A stretch of 64,000 bases of DNA from JAKEFM01 sp035695825 (GCA_035695825.1 DASRRH010000010.1:1-64000); one strand, 5' to 3'; positions 50,733 to 59,685 are shown, numbered from the stretch's first letter. Numbers and translations are program-made. The notes: generated by a model not told the origin, from the sequence alone.

Positions 50733-52484
50733 CTAGGGCGGAAGCGCCTCGAGCGCCCGGGCCCCCGCCGCCGCCAGGAGGCGCAGCGCGAGGCCGCCGA
50801 GGGCGATCCCGAGGAGCGCGCCCGTCGGGTCGACCCGGCGGCCGGGGCCTTCGGGGACCGTCCCGCTCCAGCCGCTCGGGAGGTGGATCGAGAGATCGGA
50901 CTCGTCGGGGTCGAGGAAGTTCGCGAACCCCGCCTCTCCCGGGAGGGGCCCCGACCTACGGCGGAGCTCCTCCCCTCCCCAGGCCGCGAGGGGGATCCCC
51001 GGAGGCGGGGCGCCGGTCCTCCGGAGCGGGCGCCGGGGCGAGGCGGCGAGGGAGGCGAACGCGCGCCGCGCGAAGACGGGGAACGCCGGGAGGAGGGGGA
51101 GGTTCGAGTCCTCGAGGGGAAACGTCGAGCCGATGACCCGGGCGCTTCCGAGGGTCGCTTCGTAGAGGAGCGCGACCCCTCCGGCGCCGGCGAGCGACCG
51201 CGCGCCGGGCGGTGCGGCGCCCTCCCTCGCGACCGCGAGGGAATCGAGCGGGAGCCCCGCGAGGAGCGGCGAGGAGGGGTCGACCCGGTCGAGGGAGCGG
51301 CGGTCTACGGTCTCTCCCCTCGCGACGCCAGGAAGGCGCGTCCCGAAGAGGAGCCACGCCCCCGCCGCGAGCGGGACGTCGATCGCCTCGTCCCCCGCGA
51401 TCGCCAGGCTCGGAGACCCGCTCGCGCGCGCGGCTCCCTCGAGCGCGACGAGCGCCACTCCGGCCTCCTCGGCGAGGAGGCCGCCGATGGCGGAGAGCAC
51501 GGGGTCTCCCGAGGCCCCCCGCGAGAGGGCGACGGGGCCGCCCGGCCCCTTCCCGACGAAGGCGCCCACCTCGTCGTCGGGGGAGAATCCGTCCCCGGGC
51601 TCGAGCCGAAGGCGCAGGAGCCCTCCCCCTCGGCGTGGGACGCGGAGCTCCCCCTCGCCTTCCGCCCCGGGACCGACGGCGAGATCGATCGACGCGACGC
51701 GATCCTCCCCGAGACGGGCTTCAATCCGGAGGGGGGGGGGGCGCCCTCCGAAGTTGCGCACCGCGAAGCGCGCGAGGACCCACGGGCGCAGGCCGTCGTC
51801 CTCGATCTCGAATCCGACAAAGCCCGCGTTCGAGCAGGGATCCGCGTGGACGAACCTCGCGGCCCACCCCTCCGCTGCGCGCGCCTCGGTCCCTCCGTCC
51901 GTGAAGAACAGGGGAACCCGTCCCGCCCGGACCGCCTCCGCGAGGGCGAGCGCGGGCCTCCCGGGGGCGTCCTCCGACGCGACTTGGGCGAGGGCGTCGA
52001 GGAGGGCGCCCCGGTCCGGATCCTCGCCGGCGATCCAGGTCGGCTCGACCCCCGCCGCCAGGACCGCGACGCGGTCGTCCGAGTGGCGCTCCGCGATCCA
52101 CTCCGCCGCCTCCTCTCGAAGGCGTTCGAGACGCGGGGCACCGCCCGCCCCTCTCGCCTGCGTCGAGGCCGAGACGTCCAGGACGAGGGCGTAGCGCCCC
52201 CCGCCCGGGAGGACGAGACGCGCTCCCGCAGCCGCGAGGACCGCCGCGAGGAAGGAGACCCCGGCCGCCGCAGTCCCGATCCTCCGCAGAATGAGGGCGA
52301 CCCTCTCCCTCCGGCTCGCCTCGTCCCGCGCTCGTCTCCAGAGGTCGAAATGACGGACGGAGTGGCGGCTCTCGCGGGCGAAGAGGGGTCGGAGTAGGAG
52401 GAAGATGGGGAGGGCCGCGAGGAGAAGGAGGGCGCCGGGCTCCTCGAACGCCGTACGCGCGCCGGGAATCTCGAACCCGGTCAT
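50733..52484 (-). CDS. BatA-like membrane protein with von Willebrand A domain
   Basis: A 583-aa membrane protein. The N-terminal aerotolerance-type region (EEPGALLLLAALPIFLLLRPLF) has one or two helices. A further helix at about 85-105 precedes a vWA domain starting YALVLDVSAS (MIDAS DxSxS). The rest is a long extracytoplasmic beta region, ending in one C-terminal helix (GALLGIALGGLALRLLAAAGA). Such proteins pair with MoxR/DUF58 as cell-envelope or chaperone-like factors. ATG 52484 overlaps the DUF58 stop. No MoxR ATPase is nearby. Confidence 0.8.
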   Translation of the reverse strand: MTGFEIPGARTAFEEPGALLLLAALPIFLLLRPLFARESRHSVRHFDLWRRARDEASRRERVALILRRIGTAAAGVSFLAAVLAAAGARLVLPGGGRYALVLDVSASTQARGAGGAPRLERLREEAAEWIAERHSDDRVAVLAAGVEPTWIAGEDPDRGALLDALAQVASEDAPGRPALALAEAVRAGRVPLFFTDGGTEARAAEGWAARFVHADPCSNAGFVGFEIEDDGLRPWVLARFAVRNFGGRPPPLRIEARLGEDRVASIDLAVGPGAEGEGELRVPRRGGGLLRLRLEPGDGFSPDDEVGAFVGKGPGGPVALSRGASGDPVLSAIGGLLAEEAGVALVALEGAARASGSPSLAIAGDEAIDVPLAAGAWLLFGTRLPGVARGETVDRRSLDRVDPSSPLLAGLPLDSLAVAREGAAPPGARSLAGAGGVALLYEATLGSARVIGSTFPLEDSNLPLLPAFPVFARRAFASLAASPRRPLRRTGAPPPGIPLAAWGGEELRRRSGPLPGEAGFANFLDPDESDLSIHLPSGWSGTVPEGPGRRVDPTGALLGIALGGLALRLLAAAGARALEALPP

Positions 52485-53347
52485 CGACCCCCTCTCCGCC
52501 CCGCACGCTCGATCAGGGCGAGGACGGCGGCTTCGAATGGCTCCTCCGCGAACGCACGGGCGAACGACGCTCCGCGGCGGCGCGCGACGGCCTCGACCTC
52601 TTCGACCCGGACGCGGGCGAGCCGGCGATACCGGGCGAGGAGCGCCCCCGTCGGCCGGATCGCCAGACGCCGGCCCCGCTCCGGGTCGACGAGGGAGAGT
52701 TCCCCTTCGAGCGCGGGATGGAGATCGCCTCGGGAGAGAACCTGGACGCAGAGCGTCTTCCCCCTCGGGAGGAAGGCGAGCGCGCGATCGACCTCCTCCG
52801 GCGGCTCCCCGTCCGTCACGAGGAGTCCGTGGCCCGGCGCGAACCCCTCGAGCCTTCGCGCCGCTCCCGGCAGGCTCTCCCCGCGGCTCGGGAGGACCGC
52901 AGAAAGGCGGGCGAGCATCCCTTCGACGCCGGGGGGCCCGCGGTAAACGTCGAGGCGGCCGTCCGTCGCCGCGAGAGCGACCGCGCCGCCTCGCCGCTCG
53001 AGCACGATGTAGCCGAGGGCGGCGGCGATCCGGACCGCCGACTCGAGGGCCTCCCCCACCTCCATCGACGGCGTGACGTCGAGGACGACCCCGAGAGAGC
53101 CCCCTCCCTCGGGTTCGAAGACCTTGACGAAGGGCTCCCCCAGCCGCGCGAAGACGTTCCAGTCGATCGTGCGCGGCTCGTCTCCCGGCACGTAGCGGCG
53201 GTGCTCTCGAAACGAGGAGCCTCCGCCGGGAAGCCTCCCCCTCCCCCCGGCGCGACCGCCCCGCGCGAAGTCCCCCTTCGCGCGACGCGCGATCCGAGCG
53301 AGGAGCGCGAGGAAGGCCGGGTCGCGGAGGTTGCGCACGGCGCTCAA
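52481..53347 (-). CDS. DUF58 domain protein
   Basis: A 288-aa soluble protein of the DUF58 family (vWA-like). The family core RRYVPGDEPRTIDWNVFARLGEPFVKVFE is present, followed by LGVVLDVTPSMEVGEALE, which retains an approximate MIDAS (DVTPS). DUF58 proteins normally accompany MoxR AAA+ chaperones and BatA-like proteins. The TTG at 53347 overlaps the stop of the preceding gene (TTGA); GTG 53338 is an alternative start. No MoxR gene is visible within the window, which is unusual. Confidence 0.88.
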   Translation of the reverse strand: MSAVRNLRDPAFLALLARIARRAKGDFARGGRAGGRGRLPGGGSSFREHRRYVPGDEPRTIDWNVFARLGEPFVKVFEPEGGGSLGVVLDVTPSMEVGEALESAVRIAAALGYIVLERRGGAVALAATDGRLDVYRGPPGVEGMLARLSAVLPSRGESLPGAARRLEGFAPGHGLLVTDGEPPEEVDRALAFLPRGKTLCVQVLSRGDLHPALEGELSLVDPERGRRLAIRPTGALLARYRRLARVRVEEVEAVARRRGASFARAFAEEPFEAAVLALIERAGRRGGR

Positions 53348-54282
53348 GGAGGAAGTCTCTCGAAGTAGCGGCCGGCGAACGCGGTCTCTTCGGAGGAACC
53401 GAGCGACCGGCGGAAAGCCGCCCACGCCCGTTCCCTCGCTCGAGGGACAGCCTCCCGGAGCGGAATGCGCCGCGCTCCTGCGGCCTCGTCGTAGAACTCG
53501 AGGACGAAGGCCTCCCGGGCTCTCCTCGGCCCCTCCGGCGGCTCGATCGCCACGGGCTTCGGGACTCGCTCCCCCGGACCAGGCTTCTCCTCGGCACGCG
53601 AGCCCGCGCTCCCTGGGCCGGCCCCCGATGGGAGCGGACCGGACCCGCCGGCGGCCCTCGCCCCGTCGACTCCCGCGTTCCCCGCGGGAAGGGCGCTCTC
53701 CGCGGTCTCTCGACCCGGGGCGGCCTGATCGGAGAGGGTGCCGGGCCCGTCCGAGGAAACGCGCTCGGGGGGATCGTGGACCGGGGCTCGAGGCTCGGCG
53801 ATCGCGGGCCCCTTCGCGCCGTCCATGGAAGGGAAGAAGCCTGCCGGGCCGGGAACCGTCGCTGTCGAAGAGGCGAGCAGGGAGGCCGCGGCGATCGCGA
53901 GAACGCGGAGCCACCCCCCCGGCCTCCGCGGACGGAGCCGGGGGAACTCGAGGAGCGACCCCGTCGCATCGCGGAGGAGGAGGCGCTCGACACCGCTCCG
54001 AGGGCCGCGTCGCGCGACGCTCTCGGCGCTCGGGAGTCGATCGGCGAGAGCGAGGGTGCCGTCGAGCGCGCGGGCACCGACGGGCGCCAGGGCGAACGCG
54101 ACGAGCGGAGTCGCGAGCGCGAGGGCCGACGCGAGGGAAACCGGGAGCCCGAGGAAGAGCGCGGTCGCGGCGGCGGCGGCGGCCGCCGAGGCCCCGAGCG
54201 GGAGCGACTCGACGGCGGCGAGGAGACGCGCGCGCCGGCGCGCGACCGCGAGGGCGCAGAGGAACGACTGCGCCGGATCCAC
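53344..54282 (-). CDS. Uncharacterised membrane protein preceding DUF58
   Basis: A 312-aa protein. Residues 20-75 give two or three hydrophobic helices (ASAAAAAAATALFLGLPVSLASALALATPLVAFALAP). A third helix lies at WLRVLAIAAASLLASSTA. A long disordered Pro/Gly/Ala linker then leads to a helical C-terminal domain with FVLEFYDEAAGARRIPLREAVPRARE. The place in the cluster recalls the DUF4175/DUF4381-type partners of DUF58, but homology is not clear. GTG at 54282 is a tentative start. It is first of the membrane-protein, DUF58, vWA run. Confidence 0.65.
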   Translation of the reverse strand: MDPAQSFLCALAVARRRARLLAAVESLPLGASAAAAAAATALFLGLPVSLASALALATPLVAFALAPVGARALDGTLALADRLPSAESVARRGPRSGVERLLLRDATGSLLEFPRLRPRRPGGWLRVLAIAAASLLASSTATVPGPAGFFPSMDGAKGPAIAEPRAPVHDPPERVSSDGPGTLSDQAAPGRETAESALPAGNAGVDGARAAGGSGPLPSGAGPGSAGSRAEEKPGPGERVPKPVAIEPPEGPRRAREAFVLEFYDEAAGARRIPLREAVPRARERAWAAFRRSLGSSEETAFAGRYFERLPP

Positions 54283-54455
54283 GCGCCGCAACCTAGCGGC
54301 GGGGCGAGCCCGGGTCGACGCCCCCCGCCGCGCATCGCCATGGAGGACGAAAAGGGCCGGAGGCTCACGGACACCCGCAAGACCCCCGGCCCCAAGAAGG
54401 AGGAGATGGCCCCCTTTTCGGCCGGGAGCGCCCGGCGCTTGAGGGGGGGGGTCCC

Positions 54456-54461
54456 TAGAAT
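54456..54461 (+). promoter_or_regulatory. Candidate -10 element of the Nudix gene
   Basis: TAGAAT (five of six consensus bases) ends 10 nt before ATG 54472. The transcript would have a leader of only a few nucleotides. No Shine-Dalgarno is visible. It is the same hexamer as upstream of gatC. Confidence 0.4.
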
Positions 54462-54471
54462 CCCGGCCTCC

Positions 54472-55143
54472 ATGCCGGGCCCCTACCGCACCCTCCGGGT
54501 CGAGCGCCTCTACGCGAGCGAGCACTGCGTTCTCCGCCGCGACCGCGTCGCCTTCCCGGGGGGGGGGCGGGGCGTCCACCACGTGATCGAGATCCCCGAC
54601 GCGGCCGTGGTCGTGCCGGTCCTCGACGACGGCAGGGTCGTCCTCCTCCGCCAGTACCGGTACGCCCCGGCCCGCTACCTCTGGGAGGTTCCCGCGGGAC
54701 GGATCGGGCCCGGCGAGACGGCCCGGGAGGCGGCGCGGCGCGAGTGCGAGGAGGAGGCGGGGTGGAGGCCGCGGAGGCTCGAGGGGGGGGATCTCTACTA
54801 CCCCCTCGCCGGGATCTCGTCCCACCGCGCCTTCACCTTCGTCGGCCGCCGTCTCGTCCGCGGCCGCACGGACCACGAGCGGACGGAGGCGATCGAGGTC
54901 CACGCCTTCGCGCCGCGGGTGGTCCGCCGGATGATCCGGATCGGGGAGATCCGGGAGGGCTTCTCGATCGCCGCCCTTGCCCGATTCTTCCTCGGCGAGG
55001 GGACGGGGCCTCCTACCTCGGCCGCGTCGCGGGGGGCTCGGAGGGTGCCGAAGCCGGGGCGGAGGCGGGCTGCGAGGCGGGGGGCTCGCGGAAGTCGTCG
55101 AGCTTCTTCAGGAGGTTCTTCTCGACCGTCCAGTCGTCCATGA
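54472..55143 (+). CDS. Nudix hydrolase, ADP-ribose pyrophosphatase-like
   Basis: A 223-aa Nudix enzyme. LLRQYRYAPARYLWEVPAGRI precedes the Nudix box GPGETAREAARRECEEEAGW, with the Glu residues that bind metal. The AGISSHRAFTFVGRRL segment follows. This arrangement is that of ADP-sugar/ADP-ribose pyrophosphatases. The in-frame upstream ATG 54340 is not used because the Nudix N-terminus (MPGPYRTLRVERLY) is at 54472. The last 131 nt (Arg/Ser-rich tail) overlap the 3' end of the convergent DUF4340 gene. Confidence 0.88.
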   Translation: MPGPYRTLRVERLYASEHCVLRRDRVAFPGGGRGVHHVIEIPDAAVVVPVLDDGRVVLLRQYRYAPARYLWEVPAGRIGPGETAREAARRECEEEAGWRPRRLEGGDLYYPLAGISSHRAFTFVGRRLVRGRTDHERTEAIEVHAFAPRVVRRMIRIGEIREGFSIAALARFFLGEGTGPPTSAASRGARRVPKPGRRRAARRGARGSRRASSGGSSRPSSRP

Positions 55144-56068
55144 CGAAGACCCAGGGGTCCCCCTCCCCCTTCGACCCGTAGTAGGTCTTTCCGTCCGGGC
55201 CCTTCGCGAAGCGCGCCGAGTGCTCCTTCCCGTCCGAGGTCTTCGCCCGGACGACCAGGAGGGGCTTGTCGAGGTTGAACTTCGAGGGGTCATCCCCCTT
55301 CCCCGCGACGTCCCGGAAGACCGAGTACGCGATCGCCGCGATCCACGCGTCCACGGCCTCCTTCTTCGCCGGCCCCCCCTCCGGCCCGGCGATCGTCCAC
55401 GCGTCCCCCTGCTTCACGACGTGGACCCTCGGTCCGACGAGGTCCGCGTCCCCCTCGATCGTGAACTCCGTCGTGGCCGTCGGCTCGAAGCGGACGAACG
55501 AGGTGTCGATCCAGTCCGTGGGCTTCATCCCCATCGGCAGGAACTGACCGACGAGGTAGACCTCCGAGGAGTCGCTGCGCCGGACGAAGGTCGCGAGGTT
55601 GAATTTCGTCTCGAAGTCGGGGTCGCTCGTGTTGATGTCGAAGCGGCCCTGCACGAACTCGGCGAGCGCCTCCCCCTTCTCGTCGGACACGCGCACGAGG
55701 GTCCCCTGCTCCCCCACGCTGAACCTGTCGCGGTTCTCGGGGCGATCCGAGACCGGCTCGCGGACCTTCAGTCGGAGGATCCGCTCGAAGAATCCGGGGA
55801 CCGAGTCCTCCCCCTGCATCTTCGCGCGGTAGCCGAGGGCGGCGGGGACGACCCAGGTCCCGTCGGGGGCGCGCTCGACGACGACCCCCTTCTCCCTCGA
55901 GCGAATCTCGAGCTTGGCCGCCCTCGCCCCGTCGAACCCGGGAAAGAGGGGACGCTCCCGCTCCCTCGCCCTCTCGTAGGGGTTCCCCGCGAAGGGCTTC
56001 TCGACGACGAGGACGACGCCGGTGAGGGCGACGAAGATCGCCAGCAGAACGGAGTTGAGCCGGTTCAC
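55013..56068 (-). CDS. DUF4340 domain membrane protein (GldFG-associated)
   Basis: A 351-aa protein. Residues 6-22 form a single N-terminal helix (SVLLAIFVALTGVVLVV). A tandem of DUF4340-like beta/alpha segments follows: FPGFDGARAAKLEIRSR, VVERAPDGTWVVPAAL, WTIAGPEGGPAKKEAVDAWI and DGKTYYGSKGEGDPWVFVM. It is thought to sit on the outer face of the membrane with ABC exporters of the Gld type. GTG at 56068 overlaps the GldG stop (GTGA) and has GGGGAGGA upstream. The C-terminal tail overlaps the Nudix gene. Confidence 0.86.
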   Translation of the reverse strand: MNRLNSVLLAIFVALTGVVLVVEKPFAGNPYERARERERPLFPGFDGARAAKLEIRSREKGVVVERAPDGTWVVPAALGYRAKMQGEDSVPGFFERILRLKVREPVSDRPENRDRFSVGEQGTLVRVSDEKGEALAEFVQGRFDINTSDPDFETKFNLATFVRRSDSSEVYLVGQFLPMGMKPTDWIDTSFVRFEPTATTEFTIEGDADLVGPRVHVVKQGDAWTIAGPEGGPAKKEAVDAWIAAIAYSVFRDVAGKGDDPSKFNLDKPLLVVRAKTSDGKEHSARFAKGPDGKTYYGSKGEGDPWVFVMDDWTVEKNLLKKLDDFREPPASQPASAPASAPSEPPATRPR

Positions 56069-57957
56069 GCCGTCCTCCCCGCAGCGGGCTGGGCCGCGGG
56101 CGCCGTCCCCTTCGCCGGGGCGGCCGCGTAGCGTTGCAGGTAGGCCCGCTTCTCGCGCGCCTGGAGGAACGTCCGGGCCACGCCGAAGAGGACGACGAGG
56201 AGGGGGAGACCGACCAGGTGAGCGTACTTGATCCGATCCTTGAACCGCTGGAGCTCCTCCTCGACCTTCTCCTGCTTCCCCTGCAGCTCCTCCCGGGTGA
56301 TCGCGGCCCCGGGCCGCACGCCGAGCTCCTCGAAGGTGCGCTCGCGGCGCTCCCGCAGTCCCGCGAGCCCGCGGTCGCGCGCCCCGCGCGAGCGGATCGC
56401 GATCAGGTCGGGGTCGAGGGCGAGCCAGTCGATCAGGTTCGCGAGGAAGAGGAAGTTCTTGCTCTGGCCCGGCTGGCGCCCGAGCGCGTAGTCCGCGGCG
56501 AAGTCGGCGTCCCCGACGACGACGACGCGCGTCTCCGGGCTCTTGGTCAAGACGTCCGGGGCCGGACGGCTCTCCGGGTCCTTGTCGGTCGGGCGCTCCT
56601 TCTCGGGCGCGGGGGCCTCCTTCCCCTCGAAGAAGGACGAGAAGGATCCCGAGATGGAGAGAGCGATCGTCGTCCGCGACGGCTCCTGCTTCACGAGCTC
56701 GAGCTCGAGGGACCCGAGGGTGCGCTCGTCGGGGAGGGTCTGGTCGACCTTCTCCGTCCGCCAGGAGCGGGGCGAGGATCGGACGAGCCACTCCGAGGTC
56801 AGGCCCGACGCGGCGAGCCGGTCCGGGATCGCCTCGACGGGGGAGGCCCAGAGGAAGACCGCCTCGCTCAGGCGGGCCGTCGCCGGGTTCTCCTTCGAGA
56901 AGCCTTCCCACTGGTCGGAGGCGACCGCCCAGAAGGGATAGGGGATCGCCTGGGTGACGGGGAGTTGGCCCGCCCCGATCTTGATCACGCTGCGGCGCGG
57001 CATCGCCGCGCAGGCCTGCGCGTTCTCGAAGACGAGCGCGTTCGGCGCGCGGATCCCCCAGTGCTCGAGGAGATCGTCGAGGCCGGTCTGGATCTCCTTG
57101 CGGCGGAAGTTCTCCGCGCCGGGGTACTCCGCCCGGTCGAGGAGGACGAGGAGGCGCCCCCCGCGCATCAGGTACTGGTCGATCGCGAACCTCTCGTGCG
57201 CGCTCACCTCCTTCGGCCGCGGGCAGACGAGGACGTCGACGTCCTTCGGGACCAGGTCCTTCTTGAGCTTCACGTCGAGGACCTCGACCCGCTCGGCGAG
57301 GGCGTCGCGGAGGGCCTGGAAGATCCGCTCCGGCGGGGTCGGCAGCTCGAACCCCTTCATCTTCGGGGGCTTCTCGGGCTCCCGGGAAAAGAAGGCGATC
57401 CTCGGGTTCTTCTCGGCCACGAGCGACTTGATCGCCGTCGTGATCTGGTACTCGATCGAGGCGACCTCCCCCGGCCGGATCACGGGGATCGTCCTGTTCC
57501 TCTCCTGGTAGCGCAGAACGAGCCCCATGTAGATCGCCTGCTGGGAGACCTTCTCCCGCTCGAGGGCGGTCACGGGGAAGGCGCGCACCCCCATCCGCTC
57601 GGCGTCCGCACGTGCCTCGGTCTGCTCGGCCGGGTCGATGAACTCGACGAAGAGCCTCCCTCTCGAGTAGGCGCGGTATTCCTCGAGGAGGTCCGCGATC
57701 CGCCTCCAGGCCGGGACGAAGTGGCCCGGGACCTTGTCCCGGGGCGTGAAGTAGGCGGTGACGACGAGGCGGTCCTGGAGGCCCTCGACGAGCCGGCGGC
57801 TCGCCTCCGCGATCGTGTACTCCCGGTCCTCCGTTAGGTCGACCCGCCCGACGAGGAACCGGCGCGCCAGGAGGTTCGCCTCGACAAGGAGGCCGAGGAG
57901 AAGGAGGACCGTGAGAACGGAGTTCCGAGTGAAGAAGGTCTTCGGGGTGGCGCTCAC
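56065..57957 (-). CDS. GldG-family ABC auxiliary membrane protein
   Basis: A 630-aa membrane protein. An N-terminal helix (NSVLTVLLLLGLLVEANLLARRF) precedes a large extracytoplasmic ABC-associated domain. It has TEDREYTIAEASRRLVEGL, VVTAYFTPRDKVPGHF, RIADLLEEYRAYSRGRLFVEFIDP and FFSREPEKPPKMKGFELPTPP. A C-terminal helix is at VGLPLLVVLFGVARTFL. GldG-like proteins form an ABC complex with GldF (permease) and GldA (ATPase), best known from gliding bacteria but widely found in others. GTG 57957 overlaps the permease stop; its own stop overlaps DUF4340. Confidence 0.88.
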   Translation of the reverse strand: MSATPKTFFTRNSVLTVLLLLGLLVEANLLARRFLVGRVDLTEDREYTIAEASRRLVEGLQDRLVVTAYFTPRDKVPGHFVPAWRRIADLLEEYRAYSRGRLFVEFIDPAEQTEARADAERMGVRAFPVTALEREKVSQQAIYMGLVLRYQERNRTIPVIRPGEVASIEYQITTAIKSLVAEKNPRIAFFSREPEKPPKMKGFELPTPPERIFQALRDALAERVEVLDVKLKKDLVPKDVDVLVCPRPKEVSAHERFAIDQYLMRGGRLLVLLDRAEYPGAENFRRKEIQTGLDDLLEHWGIRAPNALVFENAQACAAMPRRSVIKIGAGQLPVTQAIPYPFWAVASDQWEGFSKENPATARLSEAVFLWASPVEAIPDRLAASGLTSEWLVRSSPRSWRTEKVDQTLPDERTLGSLELELVKQEPSRTTIALSISGSFSSFFEGKEAPAPEKERPTDKDPESRPAPDVLTKSPETRVVVVGDADFAADYALGRQPGQSKNFLFLANLIDWLALDPDLIAIRSRGARDRGLAGLRERRERTFEELGVRPGAAITREELQGKQEKVEEELQRFKDRIKYAHLVGLPLLVVLFGVARTFLQAREKRAYLQRYAAAPAKGTAPAAQPAAGRTA

Positions 57958-58679
57958 CGCCAGCGCCTCCACGCGAGGGCCGCCGCGTTCAGGTAGAGGA
58001 AGAAGCCGATGAAGGAGAGGTAGAAGAAGAGGTCGCGCAGGTCGGGCACGCCCCGGGCGATCGCCTTGAAGTGGGACTCGAGGTCGACCGCCTCGAGGAA
58101 CGGGGCGAGGGCGGAGGGGGCACGCGCGAGGACGAGAGTGCTCCCGACGGTGACGAGGACGAGGAGGCCGACGAGGGTCAGGATGAACGCGACGATCTGG
58201 TTGCGCGTCAGGCTCGAGACGAACATCCCGAAGGCGAGGTAGGAGGCCCCGAGGAGCGCGCCCCCGAGCAGGCCGCCGACGACCGGCCCCCAGTCGAGGG
58301 GTCCGAGCGAGGCGACCGTGAAGGCGAGCGGGAGGGAGAGGAGGAGGGTCAGGGCGACGAGGGCGAAGGCGGCGAGGAACTTCCCCGCGACGACCTCGAG
58401 GGGGCGGAGGGGGAAGGTGAGGAGCAACTCCTCCGTCCCCGCCCGCCGCTCCTCCGCCCACAGGCGCATCGTGAGAGCCGGGACGACGAGGAGGAGGAGG
58501 TAGGGGAGGATCTCGAAGTAGATCCGCATCGTCGCCTGGCCGACGAAGAAGAACCCCTGGATCTGGAAGAAGAAGAAGTAGGAGGAGAGGGCGAGGAAGA
58601 CGACGAGGAAGATGTAGGCGATCGGAGAATCGAAGTACGCCCGCAGCTCCCGACGCGCCAGGACGAGGGCCCGCCGCAC
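57954..58679 (-). CDS. ABC transporter permease (GldF/ABC-2 family)
   Basis: A 241-aa permease with six hydrophobic segments, starting MRRALVLARRELRAYFDSPIAYIF. It contains the ABC-2 signatures LLLLVVPALTMRLWAEERRAGTEELLLTFPLRPLEVVAGKF, GLVLVTVGSTL and, at the end, FYLSFIGFFLYLNAAAL. GTG 58679 follows the ATPase stop by 2 nt. With the ATPase, GldG and DUF4340 it forms one exporter cassette; the substrate is unknown. Confidence 0.92.
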   Translation of the reverse strand: MRRALVLARRELRAYFDSPIAYIFLVVFLALSSYFFFFQIQGFFFVGQATMRIYFEILPYLLLLVVPALTMRLWAEERRAGTEELLLTFPLRPLEVVAGKFLAAFALVALTLLLSLPLAFTVASLGPLDWGPVVGGLLGGALLGASYLAFGMFVSSLTRNQIVAFILTLVGLLVLVTVGSTLVLARAPSALAPFLEAVDLESHFKAIARGVPDLRDLFFYLSFIGFFLYLNAAALAWRRWR

Positions 58680-58681
58680 TT

Positions 58682-59611
58682 CTACCCCTCCGTCGTCAGC
58701 CGCCGGAAGACGTCCTCGAGCGTCTTCGTCTCGCGACGGAGCTCGAGGAGCTTCCAGCCCCGAGCGACCGTCGCGTCGAAGATCCGCTCCTCGACCGCCT
58801 CGCCCGAGGGCACGAGGACCCGGAACCTCTCGCGCCCGTCCTCCTTTCCGAGGGGATCGACCCCCCGGACGCCCGGGAGGGAGGCGAGGAGCGCCTGCGC
58901 TCCGTTCGCCCCGCGCAGCGTCACGAAGAGGGCGACCTCCCCCGCCTCCCCCGCCGCCAGCGATTCGGGGGAGCCGTCCGCGACGATCCGGCCGCGGTGG
59001 AGGATCAGGACGCGCCGGCAGGTGTCCCGGACCTCGGGGAGGATGTGGGTCGAGAGGAGGATCGTCTTCTCGCGCCCGAGCCGGGCGATCAGGCCCCGGA
59101 TCTCGACGATCTGGTTCGGGTCGAGCCCCGAGGTCGGCTCGTCGAGGACGAGGATCGGCGGGTCGTGGAGGAGGGCTTGCGCGAGCCCCACGCGCTGGCG
59201 GTAGCCTCGCGACAGCTCCCCGACCGCCTTCTTCAGGACCCCCTCGAGCGCGCAGGTCCCCGCGACCCGCTCGATCGCTCCCCGGCGCTCCCCCCGGGGC
59301 ATCCCGCGCACCGCCCCCGCGAAGTCGAGGTAGTGGTCGACCCGCATCTCCGCATAGAGGGGAGTGTTCTCCGGGAGGTAGCCGATCTGGCGCTTGACCG
59401 CGAGGGGCTCGCGGAGCACGGAGTGCCCCGCCACTTCCGCCCCTCCCCGGTCCGGGTAGAGGTAGCCCGTCAGGATCTTCATCGTCGTCGTCTTCCCGGC
59501 CCCGTTGGGCCCGAGGAAGCCGACGACCTCCCCGCGCCCGATCTCGAAGGAGACCTCCTCGAGGGCGACGACGGGTCCGTAGCGCTTCGTGAGGCCTTGG
59601 ACGCGGATCAT
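58682..59611 (-). CDS. ABC transporter ATP-binding protein (GldA-like)
   Basis: A 309-aa ATPase. Walker A GPNGAGKTT is at about residue 35, then Q-loop VKRQIGYLPENTPL, signature ELSRGYRQRVGLAQAL, Walker B PILVLDEPTSGLDPNQ and switch STHILPEVRDTC. A C-terminal extension of about 90 residues after the ATPase fold is typical of the GldA/CcmA-type subunits. ATG 59611 is clear. It is the first gene of the GldA, GldF, GldG, DUF4340 operon. Confidence 0.94.
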   Translation of the reverse strand: MIRVQGLTKRYGPVVALEEVSFEIGRGEVVGFLGPNGAGKTTTMKILTGYLYPDRGGAEVAGHSVLREPLAVKRQIGYLPENTPLYAEMRVDHYLDFAGAVRGMPRGERRGAIERVAGTCALEGVLKKAVGELSRGYRQRVGLAQALLHDPPILVLDEPTSGLDPNQIVEIRGLIARLGREKTILLSTHILPEVRDTCRRVLILHRGRIVADGSPESLAAGEAGEVALFVTLRGANGAQALLASLPGVRGVDPLGKEDGRERFRVLVPSGEAVEERIFDATVARGWKLLELRRETKTLEDVFRRLTTEG

Positions 59612-59685
59612 CGGCGGGGGCTCGACCGCCCGAAGACGGCGGGGAGCGGGGGATTCTCGAAAGATCGCCCCCCCCCGGTCAATGC

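Noticed and set aside
54340..54471. Longer Nudix N-terminus from an upstream in-frame ATG
   Set aside because: The extra 44 residues are low-complexity and the family start (and -10 hexamer) fit ATG 54472.
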